Shown: positions 33,267 through 41,591 of the stretch, one piece after another
Layout: each line of letters opens with the position of its first letter
Numbering within the stretch: the stretch's first letter is position 1
Source of the DNA: Streptomyces sp. AP-93
GTDB lineage: Bacteria > Actinomycetota > Actinomycetes > Streptomycetales > Streptomycetaceae
NCBI RefSeq assembly: GCF_022808175.1
Contig: NZ_JALGBX010000011.1
Location: 20,115 to 84,114, forward strand
Direction of reading: 5' to 3'
DNA: 64,000 nucleotides
Made by a program: the position numbers and the translations under genes
Notes under the pieces: model-generated
The model's input: the letters and a program-made list of their open reading frames with translations, nothing else
What the model was told of the DNA's origin: nothing
Database searches by the model: none

Positions 33267-35471
33267 ATGACCACCGCCACGCCGCTTCTCCTTGATGTGG
33301 ACGCCTTCCTTGCCCGAGCCGAAGAGCGGGGCGCCCCGCTGGACGCGCGGGCGGCGGAGGCCGTCCTCGGCCTGCTGGTCCTGGGCGGGGCCCGCCGCCG
33401 GACCGGCCTGCCCGAGCCCACCGAGGAGCTCGCCGAGGAACTGCTCCACCTCCTGCTCCCGCTCTACGTCAGCGCCGCCGCGGAAGAACTTCCGGGCTTC
33501 GTGGCCGCACTGGTCTCGCTGGCCGACCACACGCACGAGGCCGGCCGCCTCAATGCCAAGCGGCACGCGAAGCTCGTGGCCCGGGTGCACGAGCTGGCAG
33601 AGGGCTTCGGGCAGGCGATGACGAGCCACGGCCGCCTCACCTGGCCGCGGCTCTACGGGAACCTGGTGCGCGCCGCGGGAGTTGACGCCAACGACCCCCG
33701 GGCGGTGCGCGACTGGCTGGAGACGTTCGCAGCGCTCCCCTACGCCGAGCGGAACGCCGCGCTGGGCTTCGTAGCCTCCTCGTCCCCGAACGGACCGCTC
33801 TCCGAGGCGGCTTATGCGCAGGCGCTGTGCGCGGAACGCTCAAGCCAGGCCCGTCCGCTGCTCACCGCACGGCTGAATGCCGTGACGACCGCCGGGGTCC
33901 CGGACGACGCGCGGGAGGACTGGTACGACGATCAGGCGGGCGTGCTCGCGGACCGCTGGACGGCAGCCGGGCTCGACACCCTGCTGCGCGGCCGCTTCGC
34001 GCACCTGGCGCCGGGCGGCGGCGATGCTCCCGGCCGCCCCCTCCTCGCCCTCGTCGAGGCGATGGCTGTCCAGCACCTGGAGATGTACGGCGAGGCCCTC
34101 GCGCCGATGCCCCCGGCCCCACTGCCGGCCTCCCCCCAGGAGCAGGCCGCGCTGCTGCGTGCCGCCCCCTTGCCCCAGCTCCTGGCGCGAGCCGCCGCCG
34201 ACCCGCAGGGTGCGGACGACCGAACGCGCGAACTGGCGCTGGCGAGCGGGTTCCTGGTGCGCCGGGAGCCGGGCGGTACGCCGAGCGCGGGGCCATCGGC
34301 CGAAGCGTGGCGCGACGGCGGCCCCGCCGAGCTGACCGGACTGGCCTTGAACCTATTCGGCGCCCTGCTGGCACAGCTGGCCGCGGAGGACGAGACCGCC
34401 GAACAGTTCGACGGCGAGCACGTGCTGACCCTCTACTTCCTGTCCGAGCGGGCGGGGGCGGCGCAGTCCGTGGCCCGACTGGCCGCCCTGAACGACATGT
34501 GGTTCATCCCGCCGGATCACGAGAGCGGCCCCGACCCGTCCGTCCCGGCCACCGGAGCCTACGAACTGCCCGACCCTCAGGGCCTGTCCGCCGTCCTCGG
34601 GCTTCCGGCACTCACCGAGTCCGACCGTACGGACCTGATCCCGGGCGCAGCCCGCCTCGCGCGCTTGATGGACGGCCTGGCCGCCCTGGGCGTCACCGAG
34701 CGCACCGGCGATGCCCTCACCCTCACGCCCCTCGGCACCTCCTTGCTGCGCGATGCCCTCCTCCTGGGCATCGGAGGCGAAGCCGCCGATGTCTTCCCCA
34801 CTCGGGAGCAGGTGCGTGCCTGGGACGCGGAACGGCTCGTCGCGGGAGCCCAGTGGTGGCCGCAGTGGGCCGCCCGGCAGACCGTCGCCGACTGGCTGAC
34901 CGCACACGGCACCCACGGATGGACCCCCTTCTTCGAGGCGCTCTCCGCCGACCGCCCCGAGGAGGAGCCCGCCAGGCGACGAGCCCTGCTCGCCACTCTG
35001 GACGCGACGTCCGTGCCCGACGAGGCCCTGTACGGACTGCTGCCCGACCCGGTCCTGGGCGGCTGGGCCGAGAACACCCTGCATACACGCGGCCAGGCGG
35101 CGCCCGACACCTCCACCGTGCCGCTGTCGGCCCGCGCGGTACACCTGGTCGACGAGCTCGAAGCCGTACGGCGCACTGCATCCCTCAACCACCGCTTGAC
35201 GGCGGCCCCGGATCAGGAGGAACCCGATCTCTTCTCCGCGCTCCACGCCGCCTTCGACAAGGCGGCATCAACCTGGCCCGGCGGCCCCCCGGCCCTCCTC
35301 ACCGCCCTCATCGGAGCGGACCCGTACACGGCTGCCTTCCTGGCGCACCAGCTCTCGCACCACCCCGACCGCACCACGGCCGACCAGGCCCGCCGAGCCT
35401 GGCGCGCCTCCCACACCAGCGGCACGAAGAAGCCCGCGAAGCGCGCCGGCGGCAAACGCAAGCGCCGCTGA
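33267..35471 (+). CDS. Large hypothetical protein, Lys/Arg-rich C-terminus
   Basis: The 734-residue protein is one I do not recognise. It is cytoplasmic, helical and rich in Ala, Leu and Glu, without membrane segments. Residues around 450-500 (DLIPGAARLARLMDGLAALGVTERTGDALTLTPLGTSLLRDALLL) look like a winged helix. The C-terminal 30 residues are strongly basic (TSGTKKPAKRAGGKRKRR), as in nucleic-acid-binding tails. The usual helicase or nuclease motifs are absent. Low-complexity is limited and codon use matches the chromosome. It stands alone at the left border of the defence-rich region, 248 bases from the divergent xdhC gene. Confidence 0.6.
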   Translation: MTTATPLLLDVDAFLARAEERGAPLDARAAEAVLGLLVLGGARRRTGLPEPTEELAEELLHLLLPLYVSAAAEELPGFVAALVSLADHTHEAGRLNAKRHAKLVARVHELAEGFGQAMTSHGRLTWPRLYGNLVRAAGVDANDPRAVRDWLETFAALPYAERNAALGFVASSSPNGPLSEAAYAQALCAERSSQARPLLTARLNAVTTAGVPDDAREDWYDDQAGVLADRWTAAGLDTLLRGRFAHLAPGGGDAPGRPLLALVEAMAVQHLEMYGEALAPMPPAPLPASPQEQAALLRAAPLPQLLARAAADPQGADDRTRELALASGFLVRREPGGTPSAGPSAEAWRDGGPAELTGLALNLFGALLAQLAAEDETAEQFDGEHVLTLYFLSERAGAAQSVARLAALNDMWFIPPDHESGPDPSVPATGAYELPDPQGLSAVLGLPALTESDRTDLIPGAARLARLMDGLAALGVTERTGDALTLTPLGTSLLRDALLLGIGGEAADVFPTREQVRAWDAERLVAGAQWWPQWAARQTVADWLTAHGTHGWTPFFEALSADRPEEEPARRRALLATLDATSVPDEALYGLLPDPVLGGWAENTLHTRGQAAPDTSTVPLSARAVHLVDELEAVRRTASLNHRLTAAPDQEEPDLFSALHAAFDKAASTWPGGPPALLTALIGADPYTAAFLAHQLSHHPDRTTADQARRAWRASHTSGTKKPAKRAGGKRKRR

Positions 35472-35475
35472 CCGG

Positions 35476-35682
35476 TCAGCGCACCTGAGTGACGAACGCC
35501 TGCCAGGCACCGGGCCCGAACCCGATCACGGGCCCGGCGGGCCGCTTGCTGTCGCGGACAGGGACGATGCCGGGGACGTTGTCGGCGACCTCGACACAGT
35601 CGCCTTGACCCCCGCTGTAGCTGCTTGTGTGCCATATCGCGGTCTCGTGGACCCCGGTCGTCGAGCGAACCTCGTTACTCAT
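35476..35682 (-). CDS. DUF397 domain small protein
   Basis: A 68-residue protein with the DUF397 signature: IWHTSSYSGGQGDCVEVAD, then VPVRDSKRPAGPVIGFGPGAWQAFV. DUF397 proteins partner and modulate the adjacent XRE/DUF5753 regulators (WhiJ-like systems) in Streptomyces. Its ATG overlaps the regulator's TGA (ATGA), so both are translated together. Ends four bases from the stop of the preceding convergent gene. Confidence 0.9.
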   Translation of the reverse strand: MSNEVRSTTGVHETAIWHTSSYSGGQGDCVEVADNVPGIVPVRDSKRPAGPVIGFGPGAWQAFVTQVR

Positions 35683-36551
35683 GCTCTGTGCTCCTTGGCA
35701 ACACGCTGGATCAGCGCGAGTGACTCCGTTGGCGGCAATGCTGCCATGCGGGCGTCATCGAAGAGCCCTCGGTAGCAGGCGACTTCCTGCTCCCGCTCCA
35801 TCCAGATGTTGCCAGTGGGGGCCTCCGTGAGTACGAGGTCGAGCGAGGCCAACTGCGGGAAACTGAGCAGCACGTAGGGCCCGTACATGCCCGAGTGGGC
35901 GCCGCGTGTGAACGGCAGCACCTGGACCGTGATGTTGGGACGCTCGGCCATGGCCAGCAGGTGCTTCAACTGTGCGTGCATGATGTCCGGCCCGCCGACC
36001 TGTTGGCGTAGCACTCCTTCAGCAAGTACTGCCCAGAACTCCATGGGTTCCGCACCCGCCAGCCGTTCCTGCCTGGCAAGTCGTACCTGGACGAACCGGT
36101 CGATCTCCTCAGCCGTCTGCCAGGCGCGCGATGCCACTGTCACTGCCCGCCCGTACTCCGGAGTCTGGAGGAGTCCGGGCACCATCTGTACCTGGTAGGT
36201 ACGGATGCTGTCGCAGATCGACTCCATCTCGATCTGGTCGCGGTACGCATCACTGAGAACGGAGGCGTACTCGTGCCACCACCCTTCACGGCGTCGACGA
36301 TTGGCCCTCTGGGCCAGAGCACCCAGCCGTTCCTGGGTTCCGGGATCGGTCACGCTGTAGGCGTCCATGAGCGCAACGAGGTCAGGTGTCCGGACCGGCA
36401 CGTGGCCGTTCTCGATCCGGCTGATCTTTCCGCCAGTGCAGTCAAGAGCCTTCGCCGCAGCGGCGGTGGTGAGACCCGCTGCCTCGCGCAGGCGCCGGAG
36501 GTCGTCGCCGAGTTGGCGACCCAGGACGGTGGAGGGCATCACATTTGGCAT
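35679..36551 (-). CDS. WhiJ-like XRE regulator with DUF5753 domain
   Basis: A 290-residue regulator. The N-terminal XRE helix-turn-helix reads LGDDLRRLREAAGLTTAAAAKALDCTGGKISRIENGHVPVRTPDLVALMDAY. The DUF5753 domain (about 100-280) starts DQIEMESICDSIRTYQVQMVPGLLQTPEYGRAV and contains PNITVQVLPFTRGAHSGMYGPYVLLSFP. With the DUF397 protein and the divergent ATPase it forms a WhiJ/AbaA-type triad, known to influence development and antibiotic production. An ATAGG-N6-CCTAT dyad covers its start codon (36550-36565), a possible autoregulatory site. GTG/ATG choices nearby (second Met at residue 5) leave the start slightly open. Confidence 0.9.
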   Translation of the reverse strand: MPNVMPSTVLGRQLGDDLRRLREAAGLTTAAAAKALDCTGGKISRIENGHVPVRTPDLVALMDAYSVTDPGTQERLGALAQRANRRRREGWWHEYASVLSDAYRDQIEMESICDSIRTYQVQMVPGLLQTPEYGRAVTVASRAWQTAEEIDRFVQVRLARQERLAGAEPMEFWAVLAEGVLRQQVGGPDIMHAQLKHLLAMAERPNITVQVLPFTRGAHSGMYGPYVLLSFPQLASLDLVLTEAPTGNIWMEREQEVACYRGLFDDARMAALPPTESLALIQRVAKEHRA

Positions 36552-36565
36552 AGGTAACTGCCTAT
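36550..36565. promoter_or_regulatory. Inverted repeat at the start of the XRE regulator gene
   Basis: ATAGG-taactg-CCTAT overlaps the first codon of the WhiJ-like regulator. A palindrome at this place could be an operator for the XRE protein itself. Only the dyad is seen; binding is inferred. Confidence 0.4.
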
Positions 36566-36724
36566 CAGAGCAGGGCGCTTGCGGACATGTGAATCCCCGT
36601 ATGGGTGAATTAAGAGCCAGCTATCCATTCAACGTTGCGCGGCTACCTGTTCTGCGGGCACCCTCCTGGTGTCGGTACCTGAGCCCCCGCTCTATCCGGG
36701 GGTTCCGACCCTCTGGGAGCTGCC

Positions 36725-37339
36725 ATGGCTGCACTGATCGACGTCTCGTTCCGCCTCTCACGCCGACCCCGCAGCGCGCCAAGGGCCCGCGCGGCACTGC
36801 ACGCCGTACTCGGGGACTGGGGAGCAGGGGGCGACCTCCTCCACACCGCCGAACTCGTCCTCTCCGAGCTGGTCACCAACGCCCTGCGCGTACCGGTGCC
36901 CAGCGACCGCCAGGTCGGCGTACGGATCGCGCACTCCTCGACGGACGCCCTGCTCCGCCTGGAGGTGAGCGACGCCGGCTCCGGCCGGCCCGAGGTGCGA
37001 CGAGCCGACGCGGACGAGACCGAGGGGCGCGGCCTCTGGATCGTGGAGGCACTGAGCCTCCGATGGGGCGTGAGCCCCCGCATGGGCGGCATCGGCAAGA
37101 CCGTGTGGTCCGAGCTCAAGGCCCCCGCCCTCACGCCCGCCCCCGCGACGCGGGAGATCGCGGCCATCGCCGTCCAGGCGGGGCAGTCCGTACGGGCATG
37201 GGGCACCTGGCACACGGTCCACGGCGTACGCGCGGAACGGCAGGCGACCGGCGGCCTCGCGGTCGTACTCGTACTGGAAGAAGGCCCGCCGCTACGGGTA
37301 CCGGCCGGAGAACCGCTGGCGGTACGGGCCCGGCCGTGA
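36725..37339 (+). CDS. RsbW-like ATP-binding protein (HATPase), WhiJ-triad partner
   Basis: A 204-residue protein with a GHKL ATPase fold. The N-box is ELVLSELVTNALR, then VSDAGSGRPEV and GRGLWIVEALSLRWGVSP. This is the anti-sigma-factor/serine-kinase-like form common beside WhiJ-type regulators, not a sensor kinase. About 60 residues beyond the fold form an unrelated C-terminal tail. GGGAG is six bases before ATG 36725, and a leader hairpin CCCCCG-ctctatc-CGGGGG (36684-36702) precedes it. Divergent from the XRE gene; its stop overlaps the next gene (GTGA). Confidence 0.85.
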   Translation: MAALIDVSFRLSRRPRSAPRARAALHAVLGDWGAGGDLLHTAELVLSELVTNALRVPVPSDRQVGVRIAHSSTDALLRLEVSDAGSGRPEVRRADADETEGRGLWIVEALSLRWGVSPRMGGIGKTVWSELKAPALTPAPATREIAAIAVQAGQSVRAWGTWHTVHGVRAERQATGGLAVVLVLEEGPPLRVPAGEPLAVRARP

Positions 37340-37929
37340 CCGACTCTCCCCGTTACCCCATCCCCGTCCGACGCGGGCACCTGCGTGAAGCCGCCGAGCG
37401 GATCGAGCAGGCCACCGGCATGCGCGTGGAAATCATCGGGGGAACCCTCGTGATGGCCCCGAGCCCCAGCGGCAAACACGCCGGGATCGTGATCGACCTG
37501 CGGGACGCCATCCGTCCGGGCCTCGCCGCCGCGCACGAGGCGTACGAGAACGTGTCGGTCCCCATGCCCGGAGACCCCGACGACTACGCGACCCCAGGCC
37601 TGACCATCGGGCCGCGCGCGTTCAAAGAGGAGGACGCCTGGCTGCTGGACGCCGACGCTGTCGTGCTCGCCGTAGAAGTGATCTCGCCGAGCGAGCGCCT
37701 GAAGGGGATCAACGAGAAGACCGCGTGGTACGCGGCCGCCCGGGTCTCGCACCTCCTCCAGATCGACCCGCGCACCGGAACCTGGTCGCTGTTCACCCGC
37801 CCCGGGGAGGGCGAGTACAACGGCGTGGTCCACGGCAAGTACGGGGAGTCCGTACCGCTCCCCGACGAACTCGGCGGCGACCTGCCCACCTCCGGCCTCC
37901 CGGTGTACGGGGTCCGGCCCTCGCAGTGA
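37336..37929 (+). CDS. Uma2 family (DUF820) endonuclease-like protein
   Basis: A 197-residue PD-(D/E)xK-fold protein. Signature stretches are GMRVEIIGGTLVMAPSPSGKHAGIVIDLRDAI and, at the nuclease core, DAVVLAVEVISPSERLKGINEKTAWYAAARVSHLLQIDPRTG. In Uma2 the core residues are the Asp/Glu of L-A-V-E-V and the Lys of E-K-x-x-x-Y. These proteins are abundant in Streptomyces, but their role is not established. GTG 37336 overlaps the TGA of the ATPase gene, an unexpected coupling to a WhiJ-type triad. Confidence 0.85.
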   Translation: MTDSPRYPIPVRRGHLREAAERIEQATGMRVEIIGGTLVMAPSPSGKHAGIVIDLRDAIRPGLAAAHEAYENVSVPMPGDPDDYATPGLTIGPRAFKEEDAWLLDADAVVLAVEVISPSERLKGINEKTAWYAAARVSHLLQIDPRTGTWSLFTRPGEGEYNGVVHGKYGESVPLPDELGGDLPTSGLPVYGVRPSQ

Positions 37930-37951
37930 CCAAGTCCGTCACGGGCGCCGG

Positions 37952-39184
37952 TTACGCCCCCAGCCCCCGGATCCGGCGGCCGGCCTCCGTCGCCGGGTAG
38001 AGGATCGCGTCGGCGACCCGGCCACCCGAGTCCTTGACGCCCCCGCTGAAGTTGAGCCGTCCGGTGGTGCCGGTCTTGGCGGCGACTCCGTCCCAGTACA
38101 CGGGCTCGCGCTCCCACCGGATGTCGGCGAGCAGCCGGTGCAGTTCGTCGGCGGTCATGGCGTGCATGGGATCGGCCCACGGCGTGGTGTGGTGCGCGGC
38201 GACGCCGATCCCCGCGATGACGGCGGGCGCCGTGATCGCGCCGCGGGCGGTGAAGTGGGGGAGGCGCTCGGTGATCAGACCGGCCAGCAGCGGGATGAGG
38301 GCCCGCTCGACGAGTTCCGCGTCGGTACCGGAGGGGAGGTCCGCCTCCTGCACCGTGTCCGAGGAGCGGCCCAGGCCGGGGCGGCCGTAGAGCGCGGCGA
38401 CGACGAGGGCGCGCAGCGCCGAGAGGGTGACGACCTCCGTTGCCGTCTTGCTCACCTGGCGCTTGTTCGCGTCGACCAGCTTGCTGAACGGTTCGACCCG
38501 GCCGTCGACCTCGACCCTGACCACCTCGGTGAGGCGGTGGGTGAGGCGGGTGGCCAGGTCGCGCTGGTCCATGGACATGGACAGGTTCTTGGAGACGTCG
38601 ACGCCGAGGACGTTGCGGTCGTGGAAGATCTGCCGGGCGTCGGTGGCGGAGAGCCCGACGTACATCTCGAAGGGGATGCGGAGCGGCGCCAGCTGGGGGT
38701 AGGTCAGCCCGTAGCTGTCGGGGTCGTCGTAGAGGTCGTGCCAGGCGGTCAGCTGGGTCTCGCCGTCCACGGCGACGACGGTCGCGCCCGGCGCGATGGT
38801 GATGGTGCGCAGCCCGGTGCCCGGTACGAGTTCGTCGCTGATGGCGGCCAGCGCGTCGGCGTGCCAGAAGGTGATCGGCGGGGTCGACCAAGCGTCGCCC
38901 CAGGTCCCGGAGAGCCCCGCGGCGATGTACTCCGCGTACGAGCCCGCGTTCTTGCCCTTGGCCGTCGCCTTCAGCGTGCGCTGCACCTGGGCGCGGATCT
39001 CCGCGTGCTGGCGGATCTTGCCGGAAGCCGCCTTGAGTGACTTCGCATCTTCTTCGCGGCGCGGCGACGGGACGATCTGGAGCAGTGCGGGGAGGGAGAT
39101 GGTTCCGACGACGGCGTCCTCGCGGAACGGCATGACGGTGACCTGGGTGCCTTCGACAACGGCGGTCGGGAGGGAGAGGCGCAA
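37952..39184 (-). CDS. DndB/DGQHR-like protein
   Basis: A 410-residue protein related to DNA sulfur-modification protein DndB and the DGQHR family. ATVVAVDGETQLTAWHDLYDDPDSYGLTY occupies the place of the D-G-Q-H-R loop, and FEMYVGLSATDARQIFHDRNVLGVDVSKNLSMSMDQRD is the conserved continuation. In this protein the loop is D-G-E-T-Q, so it is a divergent subfamily. No dndA/C/D/E genes are present, so DNA phosphorothioation is unlikely. It is divergent from the HTH-methylase gene across 152 bases, and the two probably form one system. The start MRLSLPTAVVEG is fixed at 39184. Function unknown. Confidence 0.75.
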   Translation of the reverse strand: MRLSLPTAVVEGTQVTVMPFREDAVVGTISLPALLQIVPSPRREEDAKSLKAASGKIRQHAEIRAQVQRTLKATAKGKNAGSYAEYIAAGLSGTWGDAWSTPPITFWHADALAAISDELVPGTGLRTITIAPGATVVAVDGETQLTAWHDLYDDPDSYGLTYPQLAPLRIPFEMYVGLSATDARQIFHDRNVLGVDVSKNLSMSMDQRDLATRLTHRLTEVVRVEVDGRVEPFSKLVDANKRQVSKTATEVVTLSALRALVVAALYGRPGLGRSSDTVQEADLPSGTDAELVERALIPLLAGLITERLPHFTARGAITAPAVIAGIGVAAHHTTPWADPMHAMTADELHRLLADIRWEREPVYWDGVAAKTGTTGRLNFSGGVKDSGGRVADAILYPATEAGRRIRGLGA

Positions 39185-39261
39185 CGGGACTCCAGGGCAT
39201 GAGTGGTGGGCAGCGCATTCAGCAGCAAGCGTTGAAAACGTAGCGGCTGGTTGAAAGCACT

Positions 39262-39299
39262 GTCAAACGACTTGACGGGTTTGACGATCGTTGTAGGGT
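39262..39299 (+). promoter_or_regulatory. Operator-like dyad and promoter of the HTH-methylase gene
   Basis: GTCAAAC-N10-GTTTGAC (39262-39285) is a perfect dyad. Inside it lies TTGACG (39272-39277), 16 bases before TAGGGT (39294-39299), a good HrdB-type -35/-10 pair. The start site would be near 39306 with a 30-base leader to ATG 39337. The -35 box within the dyad suggests repression, possibly by the HTH of the methylase itself. Confidence 0.55.
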
Positions 39300-39336
39300 G
39301 TGAGCTGTTCGCATCCAAGAGGTTCAGGAACCCGCC

Positions 39337-41535
39337 ATGCCCCCACAGCCAGCAGGCCCCTCTTCGCCTCCGCTACAGGTGACGGCCGCCGAGATCTCCC
39401 GTATCGCCGGGGTCACGCGGGCCACGGTCAGCAACTGGCGCCGCCGCCACGAGGACTTCCCCGCCCCCGCCGGCGGTACCGAGACCAGCCCCCTCTACGA
39501 CCTCCAGTCCGTACAGGAGTGGCTGGGCACACGCGGGCACACCTCCGCCGCCGCGCCTGACGAGGAGCTGCGGACCGCCCTGCGCCTGCAAGGGCCGCGC
39601 TCGGGGATCGCGGCCCGCCTGCTCCCGCTGGTGCTGGCCGCTTCGCAGCACACCGCCGAGGAACTCGAAGACCTTGCGGCCGCCACCGACGAGGAACTCA
39701 CCGCCGCCGCCGATCGAGCTGCCGGCCGTCTGCCGGCCGTCGTGCCCGCGGCTGCCGACGTCCACTACGGCCCCGGGGATGCGGCGGCGGTCCGCGCCCT
39801 CCTGGCGTGCGTCCGCGAGCAGGGCCCGCAGGCCGCACTCGACGTGCTCGCCGAACGGGAACTGGACGAGGGGCCCGCCGCCGGCACGTACCGCACCCCG
39901 TACGGACTGGCCGAGCTCATGGCGAGCCTGCTCCCGGCCGGTGTCGGCAGCGTGCTCGACCCCGCCTGCGGCAGCGGCACCTTCCTCGTCGCCGCCGCCG
40001 GGAAGGGCGCACGCGAACTGTTCGGCCAGGACACCCTGCCCGTCCAGGCGCAGCGCACCGCCGTACGCCTGCTCCTGGCGGGCGGCCTCCCCGAGAACGC
40101 GGTGGCCATCCGGGCGGGAGACAGCCTGCGCGCGGACGCCTTCCCCGGACTGTCCGTGGACGCGGTCCTCACCAACCCGCCGTTCGGCGACCGCGAATGG
40201 GGCCACGAGGAACTGGCCTATGACCCGAGATGGGCCTACGGAGTCCCCACCCGCTTCGAGTCCGAGCTGGCCTGGGTCCAGCACTGCCTGGCGCACCTGC
40301 GCCCCGGCGGCTACGCGGTCATGCTGCTTCCCCCGGCCCTCGCCTTCCGCGCCTCCGGCCGCCGGATCCGCGCGGAACTCGTCCGCAGCGGCGCGATCCG
40401 GGCGATCATGGCCCTACCGGCGGGCGTCGCCCAGCCCCTGCACATCGGGCTCCAGATCTGGGTCCTCCAGCGTCCCGAGCCGGGCGGTACGGAGCGCGCG
40501 GCCGTCCTGTTCGTCAACGGTGAGCCGCCGAGTGAGGGCGAGGCGTCGCAGGCGCGCGGTACGCGGGGCGGCTCCCGCATCCGGCAGGAGCCCGTCGACT
40601 GGGCCGCCCTCACGGCCCGCGTCCTGACGCCCTGGGCGGCGTACTCGACCAATCCGGATGCCTTCACCGACGTCCCGGGCGTGGCCCGCGCCGTGCCGGT
40701 CGTGGACCTCCTCGACGATCTGGTGGACCTGAACCCGGCACGGCACGTACGGGCATCGGCGTCGGACGTCGACCCGGCAGCCCTTGCGGGTCGGCTAGCG
40801 AAGCTGCAGGCAACACTGTCCGAGCATCTGGCCGCCCTGGCCGACGCCGCCCGGTTCGGGGACTGGCCCCCGGCCGAATCCCCGGCTGCTGCTGCCGCTT
40901 GGCGTACGGCGACGGTCTCCGACCTGGCGCGGGGCGGGGCGCTGACCCTGCTGCGGGGGGCGACTCCGGCGCCGCAGTCCCGGGGCACGGCATCGACCTC
41001 CCACCGGCCCCAGGGCGGCACGGCCACACGCGTCCTGACGGGCGCTGACATCGCTACCGGCGGCCCCCCGTCCGGTGATCCGGACCGCATCCGTACGGAT
41101 CCGGCGCAGGTCGTCACCGTGGCCGAGGGAGACGTCGTCCTGCGCGGAGACTTTCCCCGCGGTACCGGGCCGTACACGACGGCCCAAGTAGCCGACGCCA
41201 CGCAGGCCGGTGCCCTGCTCGGGGCCCATCTCCACATCCTGCGCCCGGACCCGGCCCGCCTGGACCCGTGGTTCCTGGCCGGCTTCCTGGGAGCGGAGGG
41301 CAACATCGCCGCGGCTTCGTCGGGCGCGTCGATCATGCATGTCAACCCGGGTCGCCTGCGCGTCCCCCTGCTACCGCTGGAGGAACAGCGCCGGTACGGC
41401 TGCGCCTTCCGCCACGTCCACGACCTGCGAGAGAGCGCCCACCGTACCGCCGAACTCGCCACCGAGGCGGCGGCCGCACTCTCCAACGGCCTTACGGTGG
41501 GCGCACTTCTGCCGCCTCCCGATGCCAATGTCTGA
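39337..41535 (+). CDS. N-6 adenine DNA methylase with N-terminal helix-turn-helix
   Basis: The 732-residue protein starts with a small DNA-binding domain (about 14-65, LQVTAAEISRIAGVTRATVSNWRRRHEDFPAPAG), of the MerR/AlpA-like type. A helical linker and a gamma-type N6-adenine methylase follow, with SAM motif DPACGSGTF (208-216) and catalytic NPPF (280-283). A C-terminal half resembling an HsdS recognition domain (WRTATVSDLARGGALTLLRG, then AAASSGASIMHVNPGRLRVPLLPLEEQRRYG) completes it. Methylase and specificity are therefore fused. It is 56 bases upstream of hsdM in the same direction, but it is not the type I HsdM. No own restriction gene is adjacent, so it may be a solitary modifier, or a partner of the divergent DndB-like gene. 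Confidence 0.85.
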   Translation: MPPQPAGPSSPPLQVTAAEISRIAGVTRATVSNWRRRHEDFPAPAGGTETSPLYDLQSVQEWLGTRGHTSAAAPDEELRTALRLQGPRSGIAARLLPLVLAASQHTAEELEDLAAATDEELTAAADRAAGRLPAVVPAAADVHYGPGDAAAVRALLACVREQGPQAALDVLAERELDEGPAAGTYRTPYGLAELMASLLPAGVGSVLDPACGSGTFLVAAAGKGARELFGQDTLPVQAQRTAVRLLLAGGLPENAVAIRAGDSLRADAFPGLSVDAVLTNPPFGDREWGHEELAYDPRWAYGVPTRFESELAWVQHCLAHLRPGGYAVMLLPPALAFRASGRRIRAELVRSGAIRAIMALPAGVAQPLHIGLQIWVLQRPEPGGTERAAVLFVNGEPPSEGEASQARGTRGGSRIRQEPVDWAALTARVLTPWAAYSTNPDAFTDVPGVARAVPVVDLLDDLVDLNPARHVRASASDVDPAALAGRLAKLQATLSEHLAALADAARFGDWPPAESPAAAAAWRTATVSDLARGGALTLLRGATPAPQSRGTASTSHRPQGGTATRVLTGADIATGGPPSGDPDRIRTDPAQVVTVAEGDVVLRGDFPRGTGPYTTAQVADATQAGALLGAHLHILRPDPARLDPWFLAGFLGAEGNIAAASSGASIMHVNPGRLRVPLLPLEEQRRYGCAFRHVHDLRESAHRTAELATEAAAALSNGLTVGALLPPPDANV

Positions 41536-41591
41536 TCAGCTACTTGCTCGACGCATCCTGACCACTCCGACCTGTAAGGAACACGGGCCCC

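Noticed and set aside
37952..39184. Component of a DNA phosphorothioation (dnd) cluster
   Set aside because: dndA, dndC, dndD and dndE are absent and the DGQHR loop is changed, so only a family resemblance is claimed.
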